DNA of 64,000 nucleotides from Doris montereyensis (Eukaryota; Mollusca; Gastropoda; Nudibranchia; Dorididae), in the NCBI GenBank assembly GCA_037039925.1, contig JAXRKP010000287.1, positions 120,028 to 184,027 of the forward strand. Reading direction: 5' to 3'. The notes beneath the pieces are model-generated. The model was given only the letters and a program-made list of their open reading frames with translations, was not told the DNA's origin and ran no database searches. Within the stretch, counting starts at the first letter, position 1. Every line of letters starts with the position of its first letter. A program made the position numbers and the translations under genes. Positions 51,595-64,000 of this stretch are shown here, in pieces.

Positions 51595-53226
51595 GCGCAT
51601 TTTGTTCACAATTACAATTGTTCCCTCTAATTGACTCACACGGTGAGTAAAAAAAGCAACTCACAACAGCAAGAACACGTCTTTTGCTGACATTTTCCCC
51701 TCATTCTCAACGTAATATAATAATAATTATTGCACGGCTGGCCAGCACGTGACTTGAAATCATTCTAACCGTCGTTTCCAAAAAGACGCGCACAATATAA
51801 GATCTTGTTTGGGACGTGTCTGACACTACCTCAAGATATTACTGTGCGTCTCTCGACACTCCTTCCCCTACTAATAGCTGCCCTTGGCTTACACCACTGA
51901 CAATACAGGACTATTGTTTAATGTCTGTGTTGTCACGGACTCGAATTTTATTGCTTACTGCTGGGTGGAATCAATTTCCTTGCGGTCGTCAACGACTTTC
52001 ACGCTTTCTAAAGGAAATAGGAGTGGGTATTATAAGTAAACCAAGCCCGCCCCCCCCTTCATCCCCCTCTTTCTATTCTTTCCAATCGTGTATGGTTCGA
52101 GATAGCCAAAGACAAGTACTCCTTGTGTATATAAATGATGTATGGCTGGGCTGTCGTGGATAGATTATGGCCGTTGTCCAGACGAATGCTTTCTCCCTAC
52201 GACTCAATTACCTCGGGTAACGTGTATAGGTACGTGAAAATCCATTTTTCCAATTGTTCGAGTATAGTAAGTCCAAAATGAAATACATTCCTTGAAAAGC
52301 CCAGCAGTCAAACCTCTGTCTGAGGGTTACTCTGATATTAGAATACGGTTCTATCTTCTAGTTACACTCACATGTTGTGTCGTGTAAAGGATGATCTGTT
52401 TGTACTATTCTTTCCATTCACTGAAGAAATTCTAGTATTTACCCCATAGAGCCGTGTCACAATTACGTTTTCCTCCATTTTGACTGCGTCGTCACTTATC
52501 CATTCTAATTTTTTCTGTATATAACATGATTTAGTTTGATTGTGTTATAACTATATTATCATTTTTCGTTTTAATATTACAATATTTGTTTTTACTATTA
52601 TCAGTAATCGGAGTGGGAGTGACGGTGATAGTACGATTTAGTCGTTGTATTTATTGTCGTATTACATATATGTGTCGCCGGCATTGATTTTAATTATTTA
52701 TTCAGACAGAGCAGAGATACATTTAATGTTGTTTTGCGTTGCTGCATAGTACACTTTGTCACGATGATCATTTTTTGGTGTCCAAACGGCATTGAGCAGT
52801 TGGCGGCCTTTCATTCCCATGGAATCCATAGGTACCCAGGCTTTTGACAGTCAACGGTGCTCAGCACGTTTCGTTAACCCCTTCCTAATCCCCTTCGTAC
52901 ATGCATACTTGCGTTTCTCTGGGGGATGCCGGAAAGGATGAGATGTCGAATCCCCCATGGTCCAGGTGTATTTAGGTAGGGCTGTCGGTGATTGCCTTCA
53001 GTGACAGCTAGTGACGGCCACGGTTTGAGCATACCAACTGATATTGTTGTTTCTGCTTTCGTCCAGTCTTTTCATTTTTCAATGTAAATATATTTCCTTT
53101 CCTCTAACCTATTCGTCTTTGTTAGCATGTTCGTGTGTTTCTGTCAATGTGCCAATCTCTGAAGAGAGACCGGATTAGAATGGAGATAAATAAACATGCT
53201 CCTCCCCCACCCCTGTCTGCTGGCTG

Positions 53227-53361
<135 letters not shown>

Positions 53362-53371
53362 GTGTGTGTGT

Positions 53372-53500
53372 GGTGGGTGCTGCTGGCAGGTTGTGCTTCT
53401 TTTCTCTTTTATTTGACATTTGTTTTTAATGATGTCCCCTCACCACACCACAAGTGACATTGAGCTCACGCATTAGGATGGTCGGGTTAACTTAGATGAA
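53372..53500 (+). repeat. 130-bp dispersed repeat, diverged copy 7
   Basis: GGTGCTGCTGGCAGGTTG and GCTTCTTTTCTCTTTTATT keep the start; the rest is eroded. Confidence 0.45.
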
Positions 53501-53663
53501 GAAGTTTTAATTTTCTGCTCCACGAAGATTCCTATTTCATCCTCGCTCCAAACCCATCTTAAGACAAATTGACTGATAAGAATAAATCAGCCGGACATTA
53601 CAGACTGGATACACAGACATTATGCATGTCTTGTCACATCCTCGTTGTCGTGTAATGGGAAAC

Positions 53664-53800
53664 TGGCGGGTGTTACTGGTAGGTCCGTCTTATTTCATTT
53701 CATGGTTTCACGTATCTTTAACCTTGCTGTTTCCTGTTCACTCACCGAGAGATTACTGTATATGGTGGACTGTAAGTTGCAGTGAAACTAAGCAAACAAC
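53664..53800 (+). repeat. 130-bp dispersed repeat, copy 8
   Basis: GGCGGGTGTTACTGGTAGG, CCTTGCTGTTTCCTGTTC, TATGGTGGACTGTAAGTT, AGTGAAAC. Confidence 0.75.
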
Positions 53801-54139
53801 AAAAAGAAAAAACCCATCAAACAGCCATTCCCATGGTTGTCTTTGCCAGTAAAGCCCCCCCCACACTCCTCTCCGATCCAGTTTGCCTTCACTCCGTCGT
53901 TTCCGCTTGCTGACGGTTGGTGGAATATTTCCCGGTTGGCTTTCTTTATTATTTCTCATCATGTGTCATCCGCCTGTCTGCTTCTATCCTTCTCTCCCCC
54001 TCCCTCCCTTATTACACCGATCGATTGATGTTCCTTTGATGTGCTTCTCTCAGCTCATAATGGGGATGTTTGGTCTGCCATGTGTATAATATAATTTGAT
54101 TTAAAGTTCAAATTGATGCTTGTCATGATGTATGTGTCA

Positions 54140-54395
54140 GAGGGGAGTCGGTGTCGGCCTCTCAACCAAAAGGTCGTATGTTCGTGTCCGACAGGTTGAC
54201 AAATATTCTCCATGGGGGGGGGGGGGGGGGTGGCGCCATCAGTTCAGCGAGGCTGAGACAGAAGATAAAAACGAGGTCCCGTGTTCAGATCACAACACTC
54301 TGTGCACGTTAAAAATTCATCTGCTGTTATCAGGGCAGTCGAGGCGATAGAAACATGCGATCACTTTGGTTGTGGAAGATCAAATCAAAGCTGTA
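54140..54395 (+). mobile_element. tRNA-derived SINE, family A, copy 3
   Basis: Head GCCTCTCAACCAAAAGGTCG, link GACAGGTTGACAA, G-run at 54213-54230, then GAGGTCCCGTGTTCAGATCA and tail AAGATCAAATCAAA. Confidence 0.75.
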
Positions 54396-54407
54396 TGTAT
54401 TTATGTT

Positions 54408-54545
54408 GGTGGGCGGTGCCGGTAGGTCCTACTTCCTCCTCTTCACTGTTCACGTCTTTCACCTTGCTGTTTACTCTTTATTCACTCTGAGATCACCGCG
54501 TAATATGGTAGACAGGGTAAATGTCAATGAAACGAAACAACCAAA
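54408..54545 (+). repeat. 130-bp dispersed repeat, copy 9
   Basis: GGCGGTGCCGGTAGGTCC, ACCTTGCTGTTTACTC, GAGATCACCGCG, AATGTCAATGAAACG. Confidence 0.8.
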
Positions 54546-54694
54546 ATGCTGTGTATGTAATTTGGGGTTTTGGGTCATTGTTCAACTGAGATATCTGTGG
54601 GGCTCATCGCCGGCTATGGATCATCAGGGCGTAAGATGTAAATAAACACTCATTAATGTTCTTTGACAATTTTTTATGTTTTGCTATTACGCAC

Positions 54695-54816
<122 letters not shown>

Positions 54817-55474
54817 ATTGTTGCATTTGATGCGACTGGTAGTGCTTTTGTAGTCTCCGATTATTTTCCGTCACAGCCTATTGAGCTTTAGGTCGGTCAT
54901 TACTAAAAGTTACATTATACTATTGTATTATATTCTAGGGTTCTTTCTTTGGATACAACACAGATGATTTTTGTTCACAGGAAAATACAAAATGACAAGA
55001 CGGCTTTATAGCATAGATAAGCACATTCCGTGTGAAGAACTTCCACCATTTATTATCATGTGTATTGCTTGCTTCTTTGTTGTTTACTTTTTCTTTTTTT
55101 GTTTTTGACTTCCCGCCGCTCTGTTCCATGGAAAACCTTCGGGTGGCAAAGCTCTAGTCCATGTTTCATACCAAGTATAAAGGGAAGAGTCGCGTCAAGC
55201 CGCCTACGAATTGTATGCACAGTCTTGATGAGACTCTTTACTCTGTTTCATTGATCTACAGGTATGATGACACTCTGGGGAATCGATCTAAAGATTCGAT
55301 CTCAACGGTGCCTTCTTTTGTTATATATCTCTTTAACGTTTTTTTTTCTGTAAGAGTGGGCGCAGTGGATGTGTTATAGCGTGGTTGGTGTGGTGATATG
55401 GAGTCCCGCTAAAAGGCCTCACCCAGTCTGTCCCCGTGTGTTTACCGACCATCGTTATCTCCTGTGCTTCTCTT

Positions 55475-55477
<3 letters not shown>

Positions 55478-55568
<91 letters not shown>
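55478..55568 (+). repeat. (CT)n microsatellite
   Basis: About 90 bp of pure CT. Confidence 0.98.
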
Positions 55569-55572
<4 letters not shown>

Positions 55573-55925
55573 CTTTCCCCCTCTTTTGGTTTGGTCTATT
55601 TCGTTTGCTTTGATCTCACTTCGGTAATGAAGCTAGACATAGCTGAAATTCGTTTATGGTAAGATTGGAAGGTTTGGTTTTTTGTTTTGTTTTTCTGGTT
55701 TTTCTTTGTCGTTGTCTGCTTTCATTTTCGCCTTGATGATGAACGTCATAAATTCAGCCGGTTCATTGATTCTAGCTGATGAAATGGTTTTTGATATCAG
55801 AGTCTGTCATTGTTGCTCAGGAAAGTCAATAGCCTCTTGTCCAATGTTCAGTGATTTCTCTCCTAGCGGCCATTTGCTTTGGGAACATTAGAAAAAATAT
55901 TTTAGCCTCTGTGCCTTTGAGATTT

Positions 55926-56205
55926 TGATTTGATTTTACCCACGTCTGTGACTATAGGGTTTTTTGGTAGAATTTTAAATTTTACCAAGATTGCCTTATA
56001 ACCAGCCAAGAGTGTTGTGATCTGCAGACGAGACCTCCGTTTTATCGTTCGTCCCCAATGGAACTAGGTTTCAATCCACCTACTTTGACTAGAGGAGTTG
56101 GATTTTACCCAAACACGTTAATTTTTCTTCAATCTGCCGGGGCATGAACTCATGACCTTTTGGTTGAGAGTCCGACACCTTGCATGGGGACCACCGTGTC
56201 CCAGG
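55926..56205 (-). mobile_element. tRNA-derived SINE, family A, copy 4
   Basis: Tail GATTTGATTTTACCCACG at the left, CAGACGAGACCTCCGTTTTA in the middle, head CCTTTTGGTTGAGAGTCCG at the right. Confidence 0.75.
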
Positions 56206-56918
56206 TATGTCTTCGAGACAGATTGGTCATTTAGCAGTATGACGACTTTGAAAGTGTGCTTTCTTTACCATAGAAATCAGAATAGCTATATTTCCTTCTT
56301 TAGACTAGGAAAGTACTAGGCTATGGGTTTCCATAAACATTTGCTTTTCTATATGAAATAAAAAATACACCATCAACAAAAAAAACTTTTCATGGAATTT
56401 TATTTTCAGCTTCCTTAATAATTTATATTTATCCTATGTATGAAATATATCTTCCTTCTGTTTATGAATAGTTTACTGCATTTACACGTCTGTGACACTT
56501 TATGTAAAGTTCCAAATATTCCTGAAAACCATTTTTTTAAAATCGCCAATCCGTGCTATATTATAATAATAACATGCGTTGTGGCCATGTAAGAAGAAAT
56601 AATTCTAATTAGGGGGCTGGTCAAACTTCATTGTCGCATTGTATACTGGAACAAAGACGAGATCTAGTGTTATTGTTTTCTTTGTTGCTTTGTGTGGTTA
56701 TTATCGTACAAGCAACATTCCTTGCGCGTATCATGACATTATAAGTTTATTGTTTTTATTGCTTAAAATGTTTACATACAAGAGTATGGAGTCATCTATG
56801 CAGTCTCTTGGTGTTCTCCTATCTTTTCGATCCTTCTCACCTTTGATGTGGACCATTTTTTATTTAAAACAACCTCACAGACAGTATTGTCTCACATTGC
56901 CCATTCAGATGGGGCGAT

Positions 56919-57050
56919 TTGCGGGCACTTCTGGCAGATCCTACTTCTATCCTTCCAGCCTTTCAGATCTCTTTCTTTTCTCTTGCTGTTTCCTCTTAAT
57001 TCGCCCTGAAATCACAGCATATGGTGGATGGGGTGAATTTCAATCAGTCG
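56919..57050 (+). repeat. 130-bp dispersed repeat, copy 10
   Basis: GCGGGCACTTCTGGCAG, CTTGCTGTTTCCTCTTAATT, CATATGGTGGATGGGGTG, AATTTCAAT. Confidence 0.8.
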
Positions 57051-58138
57051 ATGCCCCTTAAAAATAAAAGTCCCGTTAGAGATGTTGCAACCATGTATCC
57101 ACCCTCGACCGTTTACGCTTGGTAAGAATTCAATTTCGGTTTGTGTTTATTACCGTACACGACCGATCAGTTTTGATATTGAATTTTGCTGCAGTTTGGA
57201 GTGGGCGATCCCCTGGCTAAAAGGGTACGCCAAAACAGCTTAAAGCTGATGATCTCAGTCCCCCATCGTATCGGCCTAATAAAAACCAGGCTATCACTAA
57301 ACCTAACGACTGCTTGTTGATTCCATTGCTGCTGTGCCTTTGTCAGGCGCTTTGTGGTAGGTTTCAAAGGGCGTCTCAGTTCAGTGGACTGAATGAAGGA
57401 CCGCTATTCAATGGTACTAGAAGACGTTCTGCGTCAGCGTCAACACGCAGAGTGACGAAAACATACGCTTATGCATCCAACTCGGAACTGCTGTCTGTGT
57501 GCGAATTACAGCTTATCTTGAAATCTAGGAAAGCTAAGTTATTGAACCAGAAAGAGACAGAGATAGCATTCGTTTGAAAATGACGTTTCTTATGACACAT
57601 TCCTGTTTATACGCTTGTTGGTGTACTATAATTTTTTAAAAATAAATCGGAGTATGATATTATTTTAATGTAAAGTTAAAACGAACGCAGTTTCATGGCC
57701 TTGTTATGTCGTTCTTTTTTAAATTCTTCTTTTGTATTTTTGGAATTTGTTATTATTTATTTTTTATTTCTTACTAAAAGCTATGATCCTTGAAACGGTT
57801 GGGAAACCGACCTCTCAATCCATACCCACCGCCGCTCCCCCACCATTCTCAAACAAGTACAGAATGATACAATGTGCATACAATGAAATCCTGAGGTTTA
57901 GATCGGTGTGTGCTTACCAATCTTTATCTGCATGCACATCACTATTTAAGGGAGATTGGGATGTTAAGACAGATAAATCAATGAGGTGTTGTTTGGTATT
58001 GATATTCTTAGTCTCCCGTCAGGATATGTTATCGTAGATGGTGAATAATCACGATGCCATGAGAAATTAAGTCGCATTCTACCTAAACTTGAAAGGCTAC
58101 CTAATGTTTTGTCGTGGTGTCTCCATAGTTTTCGTTTG

Positions 58139-58290
<152 letters not shown>

Positions 58291-58314
58291 CCTCGCCCAC
58301 AGCCCCCCCCCCCC

Positions 58315-58445
58315 CTCGCGCTCTTTTTACCACCTTTCATTCATTGGTTCGCTTATCTTTCACATAGCTGTTTCTACTTAATTAACCTCGAGATCACCGC
58401 ATTTAAACTATGATGGATGGGGACAAATTCCAATCAAGCAAACGT
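58315..58445 (+). repeat. 130-bp dispersed repeat, copy 11
   Basis: The 5' part is replaced by CT/C-rich sequence. GAGATCACCGCATTTAAAC, TGATGGATGGGGACAAATT and CAATCAAGCAAACG remain. Confidence 0.65.
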
Positions 58446-59009
58446 TTGCTCTTTGTTGTGTGTCGATGGTTTAAACATTTCCATGACAATTCAACGTCAT
58501 AAAACAAAAACAAACAGAAGAACAAACCGAGATCTATACGAGATCCATTCATCCTCTCTTTGTCTCTTTTTGTACAGACACAAAGATGCTGTGGAGTCTT
58601 CGATCACGTTTTGTAGACAGGGTAGCTTCGTAGAGACATTTCGAGCACGTTGCCTTTTGTCAGTCATTGATAGGATATCTGGAACTCATTTAAATATCTG
58701 TGTGCCCTTCATCGTATGACGTCAGTCACTGTATCCGTGAGTAAATACCTTGTTGATTCATGCGAAGGTAATAGGTACCTGTGGTATCCGATAACCAGGT
58801 CACTTGGAAGATTACCGTGTCGACGTGACGTGGAAAACAGATTGTGCCCCCACCCCTTCCCCTGAAAACATTTCCCCCATAATTCATAGTTTTATCTCTG
58901 CACATTTCGCTTCCGTAACTGGTCCGAAAACTTGACGGACACTTATAGACTTTTTAATTTACTCTATTTTCACTACTTACTACTGGTATCATTACATGCA
59001 GAGAATCAC

Positions 59010-59590
<581 letters not shown>

Positions 59591-60289
59591 CCCCTCTCAG
59601 CAGCTCAGACTGCGAGCAGGATTATTATAACAATTTATTCAGGATGATTGATATGTTTTGTACAAGTGAATGATGAGACGTGAAGGAAGTCTATTTTTAT
59701 GGCGCATGTCTTTGTTCATTGACGTCCACCATTAGCATCAATCTTGAGCGAATTTTTCTTCTAGGGCAGTTTGGTTTTGGCTGGGGACTTTCAATTATTG
59801 TGTTTAAGGTATGCACTGCGAACAGAGAACCTTCAGCGTGCACAGCGGTATTCTCGTGCACAGGAATTTCTTGAGTTTTGTGTCCAACTCTGTTCGGACT
59901 AGGTATTAAATCCTACCCTGTATGTACGAGGAGGATGAGTTTGTCACGCACCAATAAAAAGGCTGACGTTGGCGATCTTTTGATAGACAGTTAGTTGTAA
60001 TTTGAGACCATGGGGGTATTGGTTGAAATCAAACCTATGCTAGACCCAACGTTGTGTGCTTGGTAGAGGCAAACTACACGTGTGCCGAGCCTTCATCTCC
60101 AGGCCTACGGCCAACACTATAAATTAAATAAACTTTTCATCTTTGTTCCTGAATCTACACATCACGGTCATAATTATTAAGGGTGCCTTCTTTCGCGCCA
60201 AACGCAAAATTATTTGACAACATAAATAAATCTACCCATGATTAATTTGAATGTGCTTGATTCTCTTTCTCCCCCCCTCCCCCCCATAC

Positions 60290-60430
60290 AGCGGGCGGTT
60301 GGCGGGCGCCACTGTTAGGTCCTATTTCTTTCCTTTCCTTCTTTCACTTATTTTTCATCTTGTTTCCTCTTAATTCACCCTGAGATCACCGCAATGGTAA
60401 ACAGGGTAAATTTCAATGAAACAAGCAACC
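60290..60430 (+). repeat. 130-bp dispersed repeat, copy 12
   Basis: The best-preserved copy: GGCGGGCGCCACTGTTAGG, CTATTTCTTTCCTTTCC, TTAATTCACCCTGAGATCAC, TAAATTTCAATGAAACAAGC. Confidence 0.85.
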
Positions 60431-60829
60431 CCTCCCTTACAATATTAAAAATGGAAGTCACTTGCGTATGTTTTGTAAAGCTTCCGTATCCTTTGAATAG
60501 CGTGACGTGCTGCGTAAAAAAAACACAAGACAAGCATGGATTTATAGCCCCTACCCCCGCACACTAGCTCACCAACATTACGTCATAATGTATACTTCGG
60601 CAAGCCATTACATTTCAAGTCCCTCTCTATTCTCTATTCTCTATGCGCTTCATACGAACACTCTACAACATTGTTCTCCGCCTTTAACTGGGTACTTCTT
60701 TACACCTGAGTAAGGTGAGGAAAAAAGAGTGAAGTAGGCCTATCTTTCCTCGGAATATATGATGAAGTGAGAGAGAGAAAAAACACACTCCGGGTCAACC
60801 AGAGTTTTGAACCAGTTATGTGATAACAA

Positions 60830-61142
60830 ACTGGGAGACTCGATGGTTCAGAGGCAATGTCTTGCCTTCTCAACCAAAAGGTCGTTGTTTTAGTCCCCGG
60901 CGGTTGACAACTTTTCTTGATTAAATTCCCAAAGTAAACCCCACCCGATCCGGGTTGGTGGCTGGACCCCCAGTCCCATCGGAGACGGACGGTAAAAGGG
61001 AGGTCCCGTTTTCAGATCGCAACATCTGTCTACGTTTAAGATCTCGTAGCTGTTTACAGGGCAGTCTATGTAACGTTAAACAATCCTACCAAAACTCCCG
61101 AGATCACTTTAGTTGTGAATGTGGGTAAAATCAAATCAAATA
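60830..61142 (+). mobile_element. tRNA-derived SINE, family A, copy 5 (most complete)
   Basis: Head GGGAGACTCGATGGTTCAGA with GCCTTCTCAACCAAAAGG and a degenerate B box. The body has CCAGTCCCATCGGAGACGG, then GAGGTCCCGTTTTCAGATCG and CTGTTTACAGGGCAGTC. The tail GTGGGTAAAATCAAATCAAA has a short A/T-rich repeat end. Confidence 0.82.
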
Positions 61143-63116
61143 TCAAAAGTTTTACAAATTTACACCACCACCAATCGTGCCACAACCCCGGCCCACCCTA
61201 CCCCCTAACGTAACGTAACTATAACTTGTCATTCAACGTTTAGAGCGAAATGCACTGCTTATTGACACTGAGTTTGTTTTTATTACACATTCGTTCAATA
61301 AATCTCGGGATTAATTGTTATGCAATGAAGTTAGGCTACCACTCAGGCTTCTTGAAATGCTTGAGACAGCACTCGAAATGTCTGAAGGGCTCTTCTTCAA
61401 TGGTGAAATCTCTACGCTTTGATAGACACAAATGTCTCAGGTTCGAGTTTTCATTTAATTTGATTTAGGCAGCTGTTTTTGGACATTATGCTATTGAACA
61501 AATTTACCGCTATGTAAGCTTCTTTATGTATATATCTAATGGTGTTGTTTGTTTTCTATCCTTGTTTTTTTAATGCGCGTGAACTGAAGCGAAGCCGCTC
61601 ATTTTACACTGTCAACACGGCTTTTCTGTCTATCTGCCTCCCACCTCCTCCCTTCTATTTCCTCTGTCTGCCTTGGCCTAGCGTGTCTGCCCCTTTCCTC
61701 TCCACGCTCAGGTCCTGTGCCCTTTGCAAACATTTGACAAGGCTTTACTGACCTGTGCAAATTCTGCTCTTTTTGAAATGCAGGGCAGAATCAGTGTACT
61801 TCTCTTTAATTACAACCCTGGAAAATGTTCATCCTTTTAACAATCTAAATTGAAAACGTTTTGATTTCTTTGCTTTTGTCGTCGAGAGTATTTGAGGCAA
61901 GCAACTCATTGCAGTTTCACAATTAAGTGGTAATATCGTTGTCGCGCTCAGACGAAGTAAGCTTTTGAAAGAATCTACTGAAGTGCAGTTTGTTTGAAAT
62001 AGAAGTGTGGATAGCAGAAAAATAAAAAGCTTTTTACACTGCGAGTAAAAGAAGTGTAATTTGACTGTAAGTCCCCGTAAGTCATTTCCTCACAACCTAA
62101 TCTTAAAACTCACATTTTCTATTTTTACCCCAGCTGGCTGAGATTGTCTTCTGGCCTCTATCCTCTCTCCTTTCTTCCCTTATTTCGCATTTCAGCAATA
62201 AGCAATACCACGGTACACTTATAGCATAGTTACATGATGCGGAAAGCAGTAGAACGTTTAACTAAACGACCAGGTAGACCAACACGTTCTAAATCTAAAT
62301 CTATAAGAAGAAGAGACGAAAATCCCTTACGTTTAAAATGTATGTCTTTTATGCACGTTGAAGAACCGATGCAGCTGAAAACGCTGTCCGGACTGAATTT
62401 AAGCTCTAACGAGATCACCACTACTGATGGGTGTGGATAAACACACTATGGGAGGGCATGCGATGGTTTTTTTTTCTTCAAATGTGACCACTGAGAGAAG
62501 AAAGGTAAACGATGCATGGTCTTTTTCGACATTGTCGCGATAATGTGGAAACAGTAGAACGAAGGGATCACAGTAGTATAATGGTATGATTAATGAATCT
62601 ACACACATCGATGTGATCACGGTGGCGACACTCATTTTGTACTGAGCCTGTAACATGCAAGGAAACAACTGGATGAAGATCTTGGATTCGGTCCCTCTCT
62701 TTCTTTTACCATCAAACAATGCAAAGTTTTACTACAAGTTGAGGACAGTCTTAGCATTAGCATTAAAAAAAAACCCCCACCCTGTCCGTTACATGTGCTA
62801 CGCTCTTCAACTACGTTTTGTAGACAGTTGTAGACACAGTCGTCTATCAGTCGTTGATAGGAAACGCGCTTTCGCAAATCATTTCATGGGAACTTGTGCA
62901 AACATTCACCTGGGACTGTCTTTTATAAGGGTGACATGCGCTTTGTCTGAACGGCCGTATCGTACCTAATTCTTATGTCTAGTATAAAAAAAAATCAGGG
63001 GGGGGCAACCTTTAATTTGAAATAATGGGGTGGGTGGGTGTGTTGTATGAAACGTGTTCTGCATTCTTTAGTTGGCCATTGCTAGTTCATCAATAATATT
63101 ATCAGTATTGTGAGTG

Positions 63117-63120
<4 letters not shown>

Positions 63121-63209
<89 letters not shown>
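63121..63209. repeat. (GT)n-(GA)n compound microsatellite
   Basis: About 28 bp GT then about 60 bp GA, ending in a G-run. Confidence 0.97.
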
Positions 63210-63214
<5 letters not shown>

Positions 63215-64000
63215 GGGGGGGGGTTACCGTTAGATTACAATAGTGAAATGAATATTCCCCGATCAAAGGTTTCTTTTAATATTTCTCATCTTATTCTAAA
63301 CGTTTTCCACACAACAGCCAAACATGAGTTCACTGCAGGGAGGAACCATCTTAATCTTTCGCGACTGGAGAAAAGCGACAAAGGGAAACGGCATGAATAT
63401 TGAATGTGCGTAGGGAAATTTGCATGTGATGTTATAGCGATAGAGAAAATGTCAGTTCTGAATATTGGCTAACCCTTTACGTGCATGGTAGGTTTACGAC
63501 TCGTCCTCTCCCGCATTATTCATCCCTGGTAGGATTTGGTGCCAGAGCCTGTCTGTGGGTTTTGTTTTGTGCTCTTTTTTTTTGGAGGGGTGGGGGGTGA
63601 AGTTTATAAGTTTTTCATTCTTTTGTAAAACACGGGATCGAAACGGAGTCCTCAGTAACATAGGTCGATTCTTTGGTTCGTATAATATAGGGCATAAAGC
63701 CCGCGTGTTAAAGGGACTATGCTCGCTCAGACGATTATAAATACAGTATTGCTTTGTTCAGAAAATACACCTTATCAATTCAAAACGCTTGGAGAAATTG
63801 AAAAGGAGAAGAAAGAGAGAAAAGAATGAAAGTCTTCATAATATAATATAGAAGTATTATTGGATGTTTTTCTTTCATTTTCAGTCTTTGTCAGTGTCCG
63901 TGATCGAACTTTAGATTTTGACCCAGATAGGCCACGAAACCCGTGCCATAGATAGAACGACTGAACCCGGTCTGGTCGTAGAGACATAACACTCATGTCA

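Noticed and set aside
57314..57577. 87-codon frame with RRRSASASTRRV
   Set aside because: No family resemblance, no good acceptor-donor pair in the STOX phase, and length expected by chance in this intron.
60830..60910. tRNA-like sequence with CTCAACCAAAAGG
   Set aside because: It is the head of a repeated SINE followed by the SINE body. The B box is degenerate and no acceptor stem closes, so it is not called a tRNA gene.
62234..62440. Basic 68-codon frame (RPGRPTRSKSKSIRRR)
   Set aside because: Charge pattern is suggestive, but the opposite strand is equally open, no splice context fits and no homolog comes to mind.

Overview
This is a stretch of animal nuclear DNA. Two split genes with GT-AG introns lie on the + strand, surrounded by intron and intergenic DNA full of decayed transposons, SINE-like repeats and long CT, AT and GA microsatellites. 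The storkhead-box gene points to a metazoan. The mix of LINE, Harbinger, piggyBac and mariner relics, together with TCTAGATC-rich patches, would fit a mollusc, probably a gastropod. That placement is inference and rests on no diagnostic marker.

Layout. 1-10.4 kb: gene-poor. It holds a LINE fragment, AT and ATT tracts, a 39-bp palindrome and a 5.4-kb complex (4063-9465) of inverted and nested copies of one element, with a 20-N gap inside. 10.4-24.3 kb: DUS1L, a cytoplasmic tRNA-dihydrouridine synthase, in 11 coding exons. Its introns hold LINE fragments, a Harbinger relic, SINE-like repeats and microsatellites. 24.34-25.91 kb: a piggyBac element with intact ends and TTAA duplications, just past the end of the DUS1L coding region. 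27.3-34.5 kb: a transposon graveyard with a mariner relic, a DDE-transposase relic split by a SINE, an RTE-like LINE and a jockey/CR1-like LINE. 38.27-64 kb: the 5' part of a storkhead-box (STOX) gene. Exon 1 and the winged-helix exon 2 are separated by a 10-kb intron, and the gene runs off the right edge. The STOX introns carry most copies of a ~130-bp repeat and the densest microsatellites.

The two host genes have no known joint function: one modifies tRNA, the other encodes a DNA-binding protein. A recurrent oddity is single-base frameshifts at or beside short homopolymers inside otherwise well-conserved exons: four in DUS1L, one in STOX and two in the piggyBac transposase. Restoring one base at each DUS1L site makes every exon phase agree and gives a protein of about 471 codons, so these look like assembly indels rather than gene decay. 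I found no CRISPR array, rRNA or convincing tRNA gene. I saw nothing I would call a new protein system. The least explained items are the 4-9.5 kb inverted-repeat complex and the strand-biased 130-bp repeat.
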